Source: Vreelandella neptunia
Lineage (GTDB): Bacteria; Pseudomonadota; Gammaproteobacteria; Pseudomonadales; Halomonadaceae
Length of the DNA: 64,000 nucleotides
Assembly: GCF_034479615.1 (NCBI RefSeq)
Contig: NZ_CP140255.1
Location: forward strand, 4,836,001-4,900,000
Direction of reading: 5' to 3'
Position numbers and translations under genes: made by a program. Below, in pieces: positions 8,099-15,776 of this stretch. Below the pieces are notes generated by a model that worked only from the letters and a program-made list of their open reading frames with translations, was not told the DNA's origin and did no database searches. The number at the start of each line of letters is the position of its first letter. Within the stretch, counting starts at the first letter, position 1.

Positions 8099-9999
8099 CC
8101 GTTAACTACCTCAGCTGCGGCCACCAACCGGCGCTTTTTCAGATGCACCAGCAAAATAGAGACGGCCGCCGGGGTGACGCCTGAAATCCGCGCCGCATGG
8201 GCAAGCGTTTCCGGCCGCGCTTCAGCCAGCTTTTGGCGAATTTCGTTAGACAAACCTTCCACTTTTAAATAATCCAGTTCTGCAGGCAGTGGCGTGGCTT
8301 CGTGGCGTTTGAGTTTATCGATCTCATGCTGCTGGCGATCGATATAACCTTGATACTTTGCCTGAATCTGCACCTGCTCGGCGACTGCCGGGTCAGTGAC
8401 CAGGGTGCCCTCGATACCGGGTAGATTGGCCAAATCGCTGTAATTCAATTCAGGACGTTTAAGCAGATCACTCAGGCAATACTCGCGAGTGAGCGGTGCC
8501 CCAGTTTTTTCGGCCACTTGTTCAGCCGCAGGGCTTCCCGGTTGTATCCACAGGGTGCTTAACCGCGCGCTCTCTTGTTCGATAGCCTCGCGTTTTTGGC
8601 TAAACGCTGCCCAGCGCGTGTCGTCGACAATACCCAATTCCCGGCCCGCTTCGGTTAAGCGCAGATCCGCGTTGTCTTCCCGCAGCAGCAGGCGGTACTC
8701 CGCACGTGAAGTAAACATGCGATACGGCTCTTTGGTGCCCATGGTAATCAAGTCGTCGACCAGTACACCAAGATAGGCTTCATCGCGACGGGGATACCAG
8801 GCGTCCAACTCCTGGGAACGGCGGGCGGCATTCAGGCCCGCTAGCAACCCTTGCGCGCCGGCTTCTTCGTAACCGGTAGTGCCGTTGATTTGGCCGGCAA
8901 AAAACAGGTTGTGGATAAATTTTGTTTCCAGCGAGTGTTTTAAATCCCGCGGATCAAAAAAGTCGTACTCAATGGCGTAGCCAGGCCGGGTGATATGGGC
9001 GTTTTCCAGACCTTTGATAGAACGCACGACCTGAATCTGCACGTCAAAGGGTAGCGAGGTCGAGATGCCGTTGGGGTAGAGCTCATGGGTATCCAGGCCT
9101 TCGGGTTCGATAAATACCTGGTGGCTGGATTTATCGGCAAAGCGATGAACCTTGTCTTCGATCGATGGGCAGTAACGCGGTCCGATCCCTTCAATGACGC
9201 CGGAATACATCGGCGAGCGATCAAGGTTGGCCAGAATCAGATCATGAGTCTGCTGATTGGTGTGAGCAATATGGCAACTCACTTGCTGAGGATGCATTTC
9301 CCGTGATCCCAGATAGGACATAACCGGCGTTGGGCTATCGCCGGGCTGCTCTTCCAACTGGGAAAAATCTACCGTTTTGGCATCAATCCGCGGTGGCGTA
9401 CCGGTTTTTAGGCGATCAACCCGAAACGGCAGTGCGCGCAGACGTTCGGCCAGCGCATTGGAGGGTGGATCGCCTGCTCGGCCACCTTTGCTTTGATCCA
9501 AACCAATGTGAATCACGCCACCCAAAAATGTCCCGGTACACAGCACGACGCTGTCCGCATGAAAGCGGATACCGGTTTCGGTGACGACGCCTCGTACGGT
9601 GTCGTTATCCACAATCAGATCGCCAGCGGCTTGCTGGAAGATCGTTAAGTTGGGCTGGTTTTCCAGCATTCCGCGGATCGCTGCCTTGTAACGGATGCGG
9701 TCAGCCTGGGCACGAGTGGCCCGAACGGCGGGCCCTTTGCTGGCATTGAGCACGCGAAACTGGATGCCACCCAAGTCCGTGGCAAGCCCCATGGCGCCGC
9801 CCAGTGCATCAATTTCCTTGACCAAGTGACTTTTGCCGATGCCGCCAATGGCGGGATTACACGACATTTGGCCCAGAGTTTCGATGTTATGGGTGAGCAG
9901 TAGGGTCTGACAGCCCATGCGAGCAGAGGCCAGTGCGGCTTCGGTTCCCGCATGGCCACCGCCGATGACTATCACGTCAAAGCGGTCGGGGTAATTCAA
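8095..9999 (-). CDS. mnmG: tRNA uridine-5-carboxymethylaminomethyl(34) synthesis enzyme MnmG (GidA)
   Basis: The 634-residue FAD protein has the dinucleotide-binding motif VIGGGHAGTEAA near the N-terminus. The conserved GPRYCPSIEDKV (about 270) and GTTGYEEAGAQGL (about 375) segments are intact. With MnmE it modifies wobble uridine of several tRNAs. mnmE lies about 21 kb away here instead of nearby. The upstream 600 bp contain a DnaA-box-rich candidate origin. Confidence 0.98.
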   Translation of the reverse strand: MNYPDRFDVIVIGGGHAGTEAALASARMGCQTLLLTHNIETLGQMSCNPAIGGIGKSHLVKEIDALGGAMGLATDLGGIQFRVLNASKGPAVRATRAQADRIRYKAAIRGMLENQPNLTIFQQAAGDLIVDNDTVRGVVTETGIRFHADSVVLCTGTFLGGVIHIGLDQSKGGRAGDPPSNALAERLRALPFRVDRLKTGTPPRIDAKTVDFSQLEEQPGDSPTPVMSYLGSREMHPQQVSCHIAHTNQQTHDLILANLDRSPMYSGVIEGIGPRYCPSIEDKVHRFADKSSHQVFIEPEGLDTHELYPNGISTSLPFDVQIQVVRSIKGLENAHITRPGYAIEYDFFDPRDLKHSLETKFIHNLFFAGQINGTTGYEEAGAQGLLAGLNAARRSQELDAWYPRRDEAYLGVLVDDLITMGTKEPYRMFTSRAEYRLLLREDNADLRLTEAGRELGIVDDTRWAAFSQKREAIEQESARLSTLWIQPGSPAAEQVAEKTGAPLTREYCLSDLLKRPELNYSDLANLPGIEGTLVTDPAVAEQVQIQAKYQGYIDRQQHEIDKLKRHEATPLPAELDYLKVEGLSNEIRQKLAEARPETLAHAARISGVTPAAVSILLVHLKKRRLVAAAEVVNG

Positions 10000-10099
10000 G
10001 AGACACCTCGTCTTGTGCCAATTGGCACGGATGATGTGGCCAGGCAGTCGATTCTAGACGCAGCCACCTTAGATCAATGAGGCGGCAAGTATAAACCCC

Positions 10100-10500
10100 C
10101 TGTGGGTAACCGTCAGGTTTTTCCACACCCCTAATCGTTAAACAGCCTCTATTAATAACAACATAAATATAAAATAAGAGAAGTTCTGTAAATGTTGTAA
10201 CTACTAGTGTGGACAATTTCTGTGCATAAGCGATTAATCATTAATTATTTCATCAACTTATATTGTTGACTTCTACATGTTTGAAGGCGGGAGTGCCTGG
10301 GCAGAAAGGGTGTTAAGCCTGTGGATGAAATAGCACCTTATCCACAGATGCAATTAGCCACGCCTTATCCACCGGCCAGTACCTGGGTTGTTACCGCACC
10401 TGTGAACAACCACCGTTGGGTGTGGAGCTAATGCTAAGAGGCTCCCATGGTAGGCCCTACGGAGATAAAAACGATCAATGTAAAAAAAGTTTATCCACAG
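10100..10500. other. Candidate replication origin (gidA-type): DnaA boxes plus AT-rich stretch
   Basis: The 616-bp gap between mnmG and glnQ has no credible gene. Exact DnaA boxes TTATCCACA lie at 10338-10346 and 10491-10499. Near matches lie at 10101-10109 (TGTGGGTAA), 10208-10216 (TGTGGACAA), 10221-10229 (TGTGCATAA), 10320-10328 (TGTGGATGA) and 10365-10373 (TTATCCACC). A strongly AT-rich stretch at about 10138-10265 could be the unwinding element. In enterics and vibrios oriC lies beside gidA, so this is a serious candidate; origin function is inferred. Confidence 0.55.
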
Positions 10501-10502
10501 GC

Positions 10503-10531
10503 AAAAAAATGGCCTGTCGTGTCGACAGGCC
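10503..10531 (-). terminator. Intrinsic terminator of the glnHPQ transcript
   Basis: A perfect 8-bp stem GGCCTGTC/GACAGGCC (10511-10531) with a 5-nt loop is followed on the minus strand by seven T residues (10509-10503). It lies about 85 bp after the glnQ stop codon. Confidence 0.85.
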
Positions 10532-10615
10532 GGTAAAAAAGCGTCATTTCGCATTAGCGAACGGGTTATTTAGGTGCCAAGCGCAGGTCTATGCGAAGGC
10601 ATGAAGTGATCACAT

Positions 10616-11386
10616 TTAGTGTTTAAGCACCCGGGCAAGGAAGGATTGAGTACGTTCATGCTGCGGTGAATCGAACAGTTTTTCCGGGTGTCCCTGCTCG
10701 GTAATCTCGCCTTTATGGATAAAAATCACCCGGTCGGCAACCTCACGGGCAAAGCCCATTTCATGGGTCACAATCACCATGGTCATGCCCTCTTTGGCCA
10801 GTTCGCGCATGGCATCCAACACTTCACCGATCATTTCCGGGTCAAGCGCCGATGTGGGCTCGTCAAATAGCATCAGCCGGGGCTCCATGGCCAAGGCGCG
10901 AGCAAGTGCCACACGCTGCTGCTGGCCGCCTGAGAGCTGGCTGGGGTACTTATCGGCCTGGTCGGCGATACCCACCCGGTCAAGCAGCCGCTTGGCATTG
11001 CTGACCGCGTCGTCACGGCTTAAACCGCGCACTTTCATTGGCGCCAGGGTGACGTTATCAATGACACTGAGATGGGGAAACAGGTTGAATTGCTGAAAGA
11101 CCATGCCCACTTCGGTGCGGATGGTCTGCAGTGCTTGGGTACTTTTACCATGGGGTAGCAGTTCGTTGTTATCGACCACCAGATTGCCTGATTGGAACTC
11201 TTCCAGGCCGTTAATACAGCGAATCAGCGTCGATTTGCCTGAGCCACTGGCGCCGATGATCACGACTACTTCACCGGGCACAATCGTAAGGTCAATATCG
11301 TTGAGTACGTGCAGGCTGCCAAAGTGCTTGTTGAGCTGCTGCATACGCACAATTGGTTGCGTTGTGTTGTTCAATGTCTCGCTCAT
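10616..11386 (-). CDS. glnQ: Glutamine-type polar amino acid ABC transporter, ATP-binding protein
   Basis: The 256-residue ABC ATPase has Walker A GASGSGKST (about 43-51), signature LSGGQQQRVALARAL, Walker B LMLFDEPTSALD and the switch histidine in VIVTHEMGFA. It powers import by the downstream-named permease and binding protein genes, which precede it in the transcript (glnH, glnP, 11-bp gap to glnP). Substrate is inferred from close GlnH likeness; another polar amino acid is possible. Confidence 0.85.
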   Translation of the reverse strand: MSETLNNTTQPIVRMQQLNKHFGSLHVLNDIDLTIVPGEVVVIIGASGSGKSTLIRCINGLEEFQSGNLVVDNNELLPHGKSTQALQTIRTEVGMVFQQFNLFPHLSVIDNVTLAPMKVRGLSRDDAVSNAKRLLDRVGIADQADKYPSQLSGGQQQRVALARALAMEPRLMLFDEPTSALDPEMIGEVLDAMRELAKEGMTMVIVTHEMGFAREVADRVIFIHKGEITEQGHPEKLFDSPQHERTQSFLARVLKH

Positions 11387-11397
11387 TGCGCGTGTCC

Positions 11398-12069
11398 TTA
11401 TTGTCCGGCCAGGCCTCTGCGCTCAAGTTGGCGCAGGATAATGGAGAGCGTCCAGGTGATCGCCAGATACATCAGAGCGACCATGAAGTAGACCTCAAGG
11501 GCCGTGAAGGTGGTGGCGATATAGATCTGCCCTTGGCGCACTAGCTCACCGACGCCGATTACCGAGAACAGGGAGGTGTCTTTGATACTGATAATGCCCT
11601 GGTTGCCAAGAGGGGGGATCATGCGCCGAAACGCCTGGGGCCAGATAACGTAGCGAAACGCCTGAGTGCGGGAAAGGCCCAGGGAGAGCGAAGCTTCCCC
11701 TTGACCGCGCTCAATCGACTGTACACCGCCACGCACGATTTCAGAGATGTAAGCACCGGAGTTAACGGCGATTGCGGCAATACCGGCGACCAGGGCGTTG
11801 ATTGGCCCACCCAGAAGCTGTGGTAAGCCGTAAAAAATAAACAGCACTTGCACCAGAATTGGCGTGCCGCGGAATACTTCGACATAAATGATGGCCGGCC
11901 AGCGTAGCCAGCGCAGACGGCTAATGCGTAACAGCCCAAAAAATATGCCGATAAAAAAACCAATGGCCAAGCCGCCAAATGAGATAAGTAGCGTCCAGGG
12001 AATACCCGGCAGCAGGTAAGGGATAGACCCAAACGCCGCCGACCAATCAAACTGAAAATTGACGTCCAC
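11398..12069 (-). CDS. glnP: Glutamine-type amino acid ABC transporter permease
   Basis: The 223-residue inner-membrane permease of the HisM/GlnP type has about five membrane segments and the NSGAYISEIVRGGVQSI and PPLGNQGIISIKDTSLF motifs; the coupling segment EASLSLGLSRTQAFRYVI contacts the ATPase. The N-terminus FQFDWSAAFGSIPYLLPGI resembles E. coli GlnP. It lies between glnH and glnQ. Confidence 0.85.
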   Translation of the reverse strand: MDVNFQFDWSAAFGSIPYLLPGIPWTLLISFGGLAIGFFIGIFFGLLRISRLRWLRWPAIIYVEVFRGTPILVQVLFIFYGLPQLLGGPINALVAGIAAIAVNSGAYISEIVRGGVQSIERGQGEASLSLGLSRTQAFRYVIWPQAFRRMIPPLGNQGIISIKDTSLFSVIGVGELVRQGQIYIATTFTALEVYFMVALMYLAITWTLSIILRQLERRGLAGQ

Positions 12070-12123
12070 GCGTAGACTCCTGAAACAAAAAAGCAGTTGG
12101 CAAAAAATACATGATCAACGCAG

Positions 12124-12154
12124 CAGGGCCGGGGGTTTTGGCCACCCGGCCCTG
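12124..12154 (-). other. Stable hairpin between glnH and glnP
   Basis: CAGGGCCGGG (12124-12133) and CCCGGCCCTG (12145-12154) form a perfect 10-bp stem with an 11-nt loop directly after glnH. No T-tract follows. Such hairpins after binding-protein genes commonly protect the upstream mRNA and lower permease and ATPase output; that role is inferred. Confidence 0.6.
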
Positions 12155-12187
12155 TAATGGCGTTACGCTATTATTGAGGTTTTACGC

Positions 12188-12964
12188 TCACTCTTCGCTG
12201 GGGGCTTCACCAAACCATTTGGTGTAGATCTCATCGTAAGTGCCGTCTTCCTTCATCGCGGCGAGCGCTTCATTGGTGGGTTCCACCCACTCGCTGCCTT
12301 TGTGGAAGACGATGCCGTACTGCTGGCCTTCATATAGCGGGCCAACAACCTTGGTACGGCCTTCGCCACGTGTTTGCGAGAAGTAGGCGACGTTAGGGGC
12401 GTCATAGAGCACTGCGTCTACGTTGCGGCCTAGCAGCGCCATGTACATGTCGGCAGTTCCCGGGAAGGGGGTGATGTCCGCATCTTCGCCAAGCTCTTGC
12501 TGCAGGTAGTCGTAGCTGGTGGAACCAATTTTGGTACCGACGGCGAGATCCTGAAGGTCTTCTAGCGTTTCGACGCTGTCGTTATCGGCACGCACAATAA
12601 TGCGAAGACCGGAATCGTAGTAGGGGTCGGAGAAGTCGACAACTTCGGCACGCTCTTCGGTAATGGTGGTACCGGCAATGGCGATTTCCTGGCTACCGGT
12701 TTGCACGGCGGGAATGATGCCGGAGAACTCCATGGTCGTGAGGTTGACTTCAAAGCCTGCGCGTTCGGCGACTTCGTTGATGATATCCATATCGAAGCCG
12801 ACCATTTCGCCGGTCTCTTGATCCATCATTTCAAACGGAACAAAGCTTGGGTCAGTGGCCACGTTCACCGATGGCGTTTGGGCCATGGCGGCAGTGGCGC
12901 TGCCCAATCCCAGTGCAAGCGCCAGCGTCGTTTTGGTTAGGCTGAGTGGTAGTGCTACTTTCAT
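12188..12964 (-). CDS. glnH: Glutamine-type periplasmic amino acid-binding protein
   Basis: The 258-residue protein has a Sec signal peptide ending about AAMAQ-TPS (residues 1-29). The mature part follows E. coli GlnH closely by eye: VATDPSFVPFE, FSGIIPAVQTG, ITEERAEVVDFSDPYYDSGL, DAVLYDAPNVAYF and the terminal GTYDEIYTKWFG. The C-terminus is acidic, which suits a salt-adapted secreted protein. It is first in the glnHPQ transcript and would capture glutamine or a similar amino acid. Confidence 0.85.
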   Translation of the reverse strand: MKVALPLSLTKTTLALALGLGSATAAMAQTPSVNVATDPSFVPFEMMDQETGEMVGFDMDIINEVAERAGFEVNLTTMEFSGIIPAVQTGSQEIAIAGTTITEERAEVVDFSDPYYDSGLRIIVRADNDSVETLEDLQDLAVGTKIGSTSYDYLQQELGEDADITPFPGTADMYMALLGRNVDAVLYDAPNVAYFSQTRGEGRTKVVGPLYEGQQYGIVFHKGSEWVEPTNEALAAMKEDGTYDEIYTKWFGEAPSEE

Positions 12965-13124
12965 AAGTTTCCCCGTGCTTTATGTGGCTGGTGGCGGGTT
13001 ACAAAGCGGTTTTTACCGTTTGATGCTCTTTATAAACCGTTATTTAAGCCGTTGTTGACCTATTAACCTTGGCGAGAAACCGTCAGGGCGTCAAGTCACG
13101 GGGAGCGCTGCGGGCCAACGCTGT

Positions 13125-13478
13125 TTAGACCATAAAGGAGGCGCCGCAGCCGCAGGTGGTGGTTGCATTAGGGTTTTGAATGCGAAAACGTGCGCCCGCT
13201 AGGCCCTCTTCGTAGTCGACGGTGGAGCCTACCAAGTATTGGTAGGAGAGGGGATCAACCACTAGGGCTGCGTTACCGAACTCTATAACGGTGTCATCGT
13301 CGGCGACGTTTTCGGCAAAGTCGAAACCGTACTGAAAACCTGAACAGCCACCACCTGTTACATAGACCCGCAGTTTAAGGGATGGGTTATTTTCTTCTGC
13401 AATCAGCGCATTAATACGTTTGCGTGCGCTATCAGAGAGCAGTAGTGGAGTAGGAACAAAGGCTTCTGCACCGCTCAT
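13125..13478 (-). CDS. erpA: Iron-sulfur cluster insertion protein ErpA
   Basis: The 117-residue A-type carrier has the three cluster-ligating cysteines in GGGCSGFQYGF (about residue 45) and the terminal TTCGCGASF. A-type carriers deliver Fe-S clusters to apo-enzymes, and ErpA serves isoprenoid synthesis enzymes among others. A GGGAGG ribosome-binding site lies 6 nt before the ATG. A strong promoter inside a perfect inverted repeat lies 50-95 bp upstream. Confidence 0.93.
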   Translation of the reverse strand: MSGAEAFVPTPLLLSDSARKRINALIAEENNPSLKLRVYVTGGGCSGFQYGFDFAENVADDDTVIEFGNAALVVDPLSYQYLVGSTVDYEEGLAGARFRIQNPNATTTCGCGASFMV

Positions 13479-13527
13479 GGGTACCTCCCGCGAGCTTTAA
13501 GAACGAATAAATCGGCATTGGGGGGTG

Positions 13528-13557
13528 ATTATGGGTAATTCCCAGCAAATTGGTCAA
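13528..13557 (-). promoter_or_regulatory. Sigma-70 promoter of erpA
   Basis: On the minus strand, TTGACC (-35, 13557-13552) and CATAAT (-10, 13533-13528) are separated by 18 bp; each matches the consensus at five of six positions. The start of transcription would be near 13521, leaving a leader of about 40 nt. It lies inside the argC-erpA gap. Confidence 0.65.
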
Positions 13558-13573
13558 CTATTGCTGGGAATTA
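13536..13573. promoter_or_regulatory. Perfect 13-bp inverted repeat overlapping the erpA promoter (operator candidate)
   Basis: TAATTCCCAGCAA (13536-13548) and TTGCTGGGAATTA (13561-13573) are exact reverse complements separated by 12 bp. The -35 box lies in the spacer and one arm fills the space between -35 and -10. This is the arrangement of an operator for a repressor. It does not look like a clear IscR site. The arms could also form an RNA hairpin in read-through transcripts from argC. Confidence 0.6.
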
Positions 13574-13592
13574 GTTAGGTGAATCTTAGCTG

Positions 13593-13729
13593 GCGAGGGC
13601 AGGTTTCCGCGAGGGCGCTGTCTGGGCGCTACTTTCGACATCTGACCGCCATGGATGGCGGAAATGCCGGAATTGTCGGGAACATTATTCCGGCCCTGGA
13701 AAAAGACCCTCGCTCCAACCTGCCCTCGC
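13593..13729. repeat. 137-bp multi-hairpin intergenic element with 23-bp terminal inverted repeats
   Basis: The ends 13593-13615 and 13707-13729 are inverted repeats matching at 20 of 23 positions (GCGAGGGCAGGTT at the outside, GCGAGGG at the inside). Between them lie a near-palindrome CCGCCATGGATGGCGG (13646-13661) and CCGGAAT/ATTCCGG (13667-13673, 13687-13693). No target duplication is evident. It may be a MITE-like or REP-like family member; copy number cannot be judged from this window. Confidence 0.65.
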
Positions 13730-13796
13730 ATCACGTTAACTGCCTTGGTAAAGAACCCCTTTGAGGTATTCTCTGAATGCTGGTGTTTTGTTTGGT

Positions 13797-14831
13797 TCAA
13801 GGCATCAGCGCGGGGGCGGTGAGGCCGGTGTTCTCATCAAAGCCGAACATCAGGTTGAGGTTTTGAATCGCTTGCCCGGAGGCGCCTTTGACCAGGTTAT
13901 CGATCACCGATAGCACGACGACGGTGTTGCCATTGCCCGGGCGGTGCACTGCCAAGCGGCAGGTGTTGATACCTTTGACACTGCGCGTTTCAGGATGGCT
14001 TCCCGCAGGCATCACATCAACAAAGGGTTCGTTAGCATAGCGCTGCTCAAAGAGTGCCTGCAGATCACCGGGGTCAGCGGTTAGCTGGCCGTAAAGGGTG
14101 GAGTGAATGCCGCGAATCATCGGCGTTAAGTGGGGCACAAAGGTTAAACCCACCGTGGATTGCTGGATATCCCTAAGTCCCTGGCTAATTTCCGGCAGAT
14201 GGCGGTGGCCCGAGGCGCCGTAGGCTTTCATCGACTCGCTAGCTTCGGCAAGCAGTGAACCTACTTTAGCGCCGCGGCCTGCGCCGGTAACGCCGGATTT
14301 GCAGTCAGCAATGAGTTGGCCTGGGTCGATCAAACCCGCTTCCAGAAGCGGCAGGTAGCCCAACTGAACGCTGGTGGGGTAGCAACCGGGAACCGCAATT
14401 AAGCGTGCGTTTTTGATTTTCTCCCGGTGCATTTCCGGCAGCCCGTATACTGCCTCTTGCAACAATTCCGGGGCACCGTGGGCCTGGCCGTACCAGCGGC
14501 TCCACTCGTCAGCATCGCGCAGCCGGAAATCGGCCGATAGATCAATCACCCGAGTGCCGTTTTCGAGTAGCTCACCGGCTAGGGCGTGGGCAACGCCATG
14601 GGGTGTGGCAAAAAATACCGCATCCATGGCACCCAGCTGTTTGGCGTCCGGCTCGCTAAACGCCAAGGTGTCGTAATGGCCGCGCAGGTTGGGGTACATA
14701 TCGCACACCTTGACGCCGGTTTCCGAGCGCGAGGTAATCATGGCGACGTTGACCTGGGGGTGCTGGGCGAGTAGCCGCAGTAACTCAACGCCGGTATACC
14801 CGGTACCGCCAACAATGCCGACCTTAATCAC
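13797..14831 (-). CDS. argC: N-acetyl-gamma-glutamyl-phosphate reductase
   Basis: The 344-residue enzyme of arginine synthesis reduces N-acetylglutamyl phosphate to the semialdehyde. The NADP-binding GGTGYTGVELLRLL motif is at the N-terminus, the catalytic cysteine is in VPGCYPTS (about residue 149), and HRHLPEI and FVPHLTPMIRGI are conserved. The length fits the family. In many proteobacteria argC and erpA are neighbours, as here. Confidence 0.97.
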   Translation of the reverse strand: MIKVGIVGGTGYTGVELLRLLAQHPQVNVAMITSRSETGVKVCDMYPNLRGHYDTLAFSEPDAKQLGAMDAVFFATPHGVAHALAGELLENGTRVIDLSADFRLRDADEWSRWYGQAHGAPELLQEAVYGLPEMHREKIKNARLIAVPGCYPTSVQLGYLPLLEAGLIDPGQLIADCKSGVTGAGRGAKVGSLLAEASESMKAYGASGHRHLPEISQGLRDIQQSTVGLTFVPHLTPMIRGIHSTLYGQLTADPGDLQALFEQRYANEPFVDVMPAGSHPETRSVKGINTCRLAVHRPGNGNTVVVLSVIDNLVKGASGQAIQNLNLMFGFDENTGLTAPALMP

Positions 14832-14986
14832 AAATCACTCCTTGCGGGTTACGCAGAACGGTTTTCACATTCGCTTCAGTTATACAGCCTAAGCGGATTG
14901 CTGCGCGCTGTCGAAGCTTAGCAGTCTATGATACACAAGAGAGTAGAGAGATAAGAACACTAGAACTCATCATCAGGAAGGTCGCT

Positions 14987-15689
14987 GTGGCGCGTTTTTC
15001 CCTGTCGGATTTTACCTTAGAGAGTTTTCGTCGCCAGCTGGCCAACGTCGACGCCCTTCCACAGCTATGTGTGCTGGGGCTGGTCTCAGGCGTTATTACC
15101 GGCGCTGTGATGGTAGCGTTTCGGCTGCTTTTGGAAGCGGGCGCCGCGCTCTACATGACCGATGGTGACCCAGAAGCGTTTGAAAGCATGGCGTCGTGGC
15201 TGCGCGCGCTGTTGCCCATGCTGGCAGTAACGCTAGTGGGAGTGTTGCTGTACAGGCAAAAACCGGCGGCGCGTAAGCTGGGTGTTGGCCATGTGATCGA
15301 GCGGCTTACCTACCACCAAGGCCGTTTTCCCCTGCGCAACTGGCTCAACCAGTGGTGGGTCGGTGTCATATCCGTCCTGGGTGGCCTCTCTGCTGGCCGT
15401 GAGGGGCCGGCGATTCACTTGGGGGCCGCGGCGGCCAGCGGGCTTGGCCAGCAGATGCGCCTGCCTAATAACAGCCTTAGGGTGCTGGTTGCATGCGGGA
15501 CTGCAGCCGCCATCTCCGCTTCCTTTAATACCCCCATTGCGGGTGTCATCTTCGCTATGGAAGTGGTGATGATGGAGTACACCTTGATGAGCTTTATGCC
15601 GGTGATATTGGCCTCCACCATGGGGGCGCTGGTGGCGCAGTTGGCTTATGGCAACGAGCCCGCCTTCCGTATTCCTGAGATAGCACTAG
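14987..15689 (+). pseudogene. ClC-type chloride channel/antiporter, 5-prime part interrupted by IS
   Basis: A GTG start with an AGGAAGG ribosome-binding site opens 234 codons of a ClC-family membrane protein, including the conserved GREGP motif (residues 137-141) and SFNTPIAGVIFAMEVV. The frame runs into the IS1380-type element at 15690 and stops at 15712. Joining it to the 3-prime part at 17268, keeping one CTAG copy, restores an uninterrupted frame of about 606 residues. ClC proteins exchange or conduct chloride across the membrane. Confidence 0.9.
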
Positions 15690-15716
15690 CCTGGATATTG
15701 CATAAGACATGAAAAA

Positions 15717-15776
15717 GGCGGCTGAAAATCGGTTATAATTCAAGCTCCTACACAAGAACCAACCGCCTCAGCCGCC
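15717..15776 (+). promoter_or_regulatory. Hairpin occluding the transposase start region
   Basis: GGCGGCTGA (15717-15725) and TCAGCCGCC (15768-15776) are perfect complements, extended internally by CGGTT/AACCG (15730-15734, 15761-15765). The right arm ends at the base before the transposase ATG. In a transcript entering from outside, the start region would be buried. A TATAAT box at 15734-15739 lies between the arms, so an internal transcript would lack the left arm. The role is inferred. Confidence 0.55.

Noticed and set aside
10354..10604. Short open frames on both strands in the mnmG-glnQ gap
   Set aside because: They overlap DnaA boxes and the glnHPQ terminator, have no ribosome-binding sites and no recognisable product.
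13558..13800. 80-codon minus-strand frame in the argC-erpA gap
   Set aside because: It is mostly the multi-hairpin repeat element read as protein; no ribosome-binding site or family resemblance.
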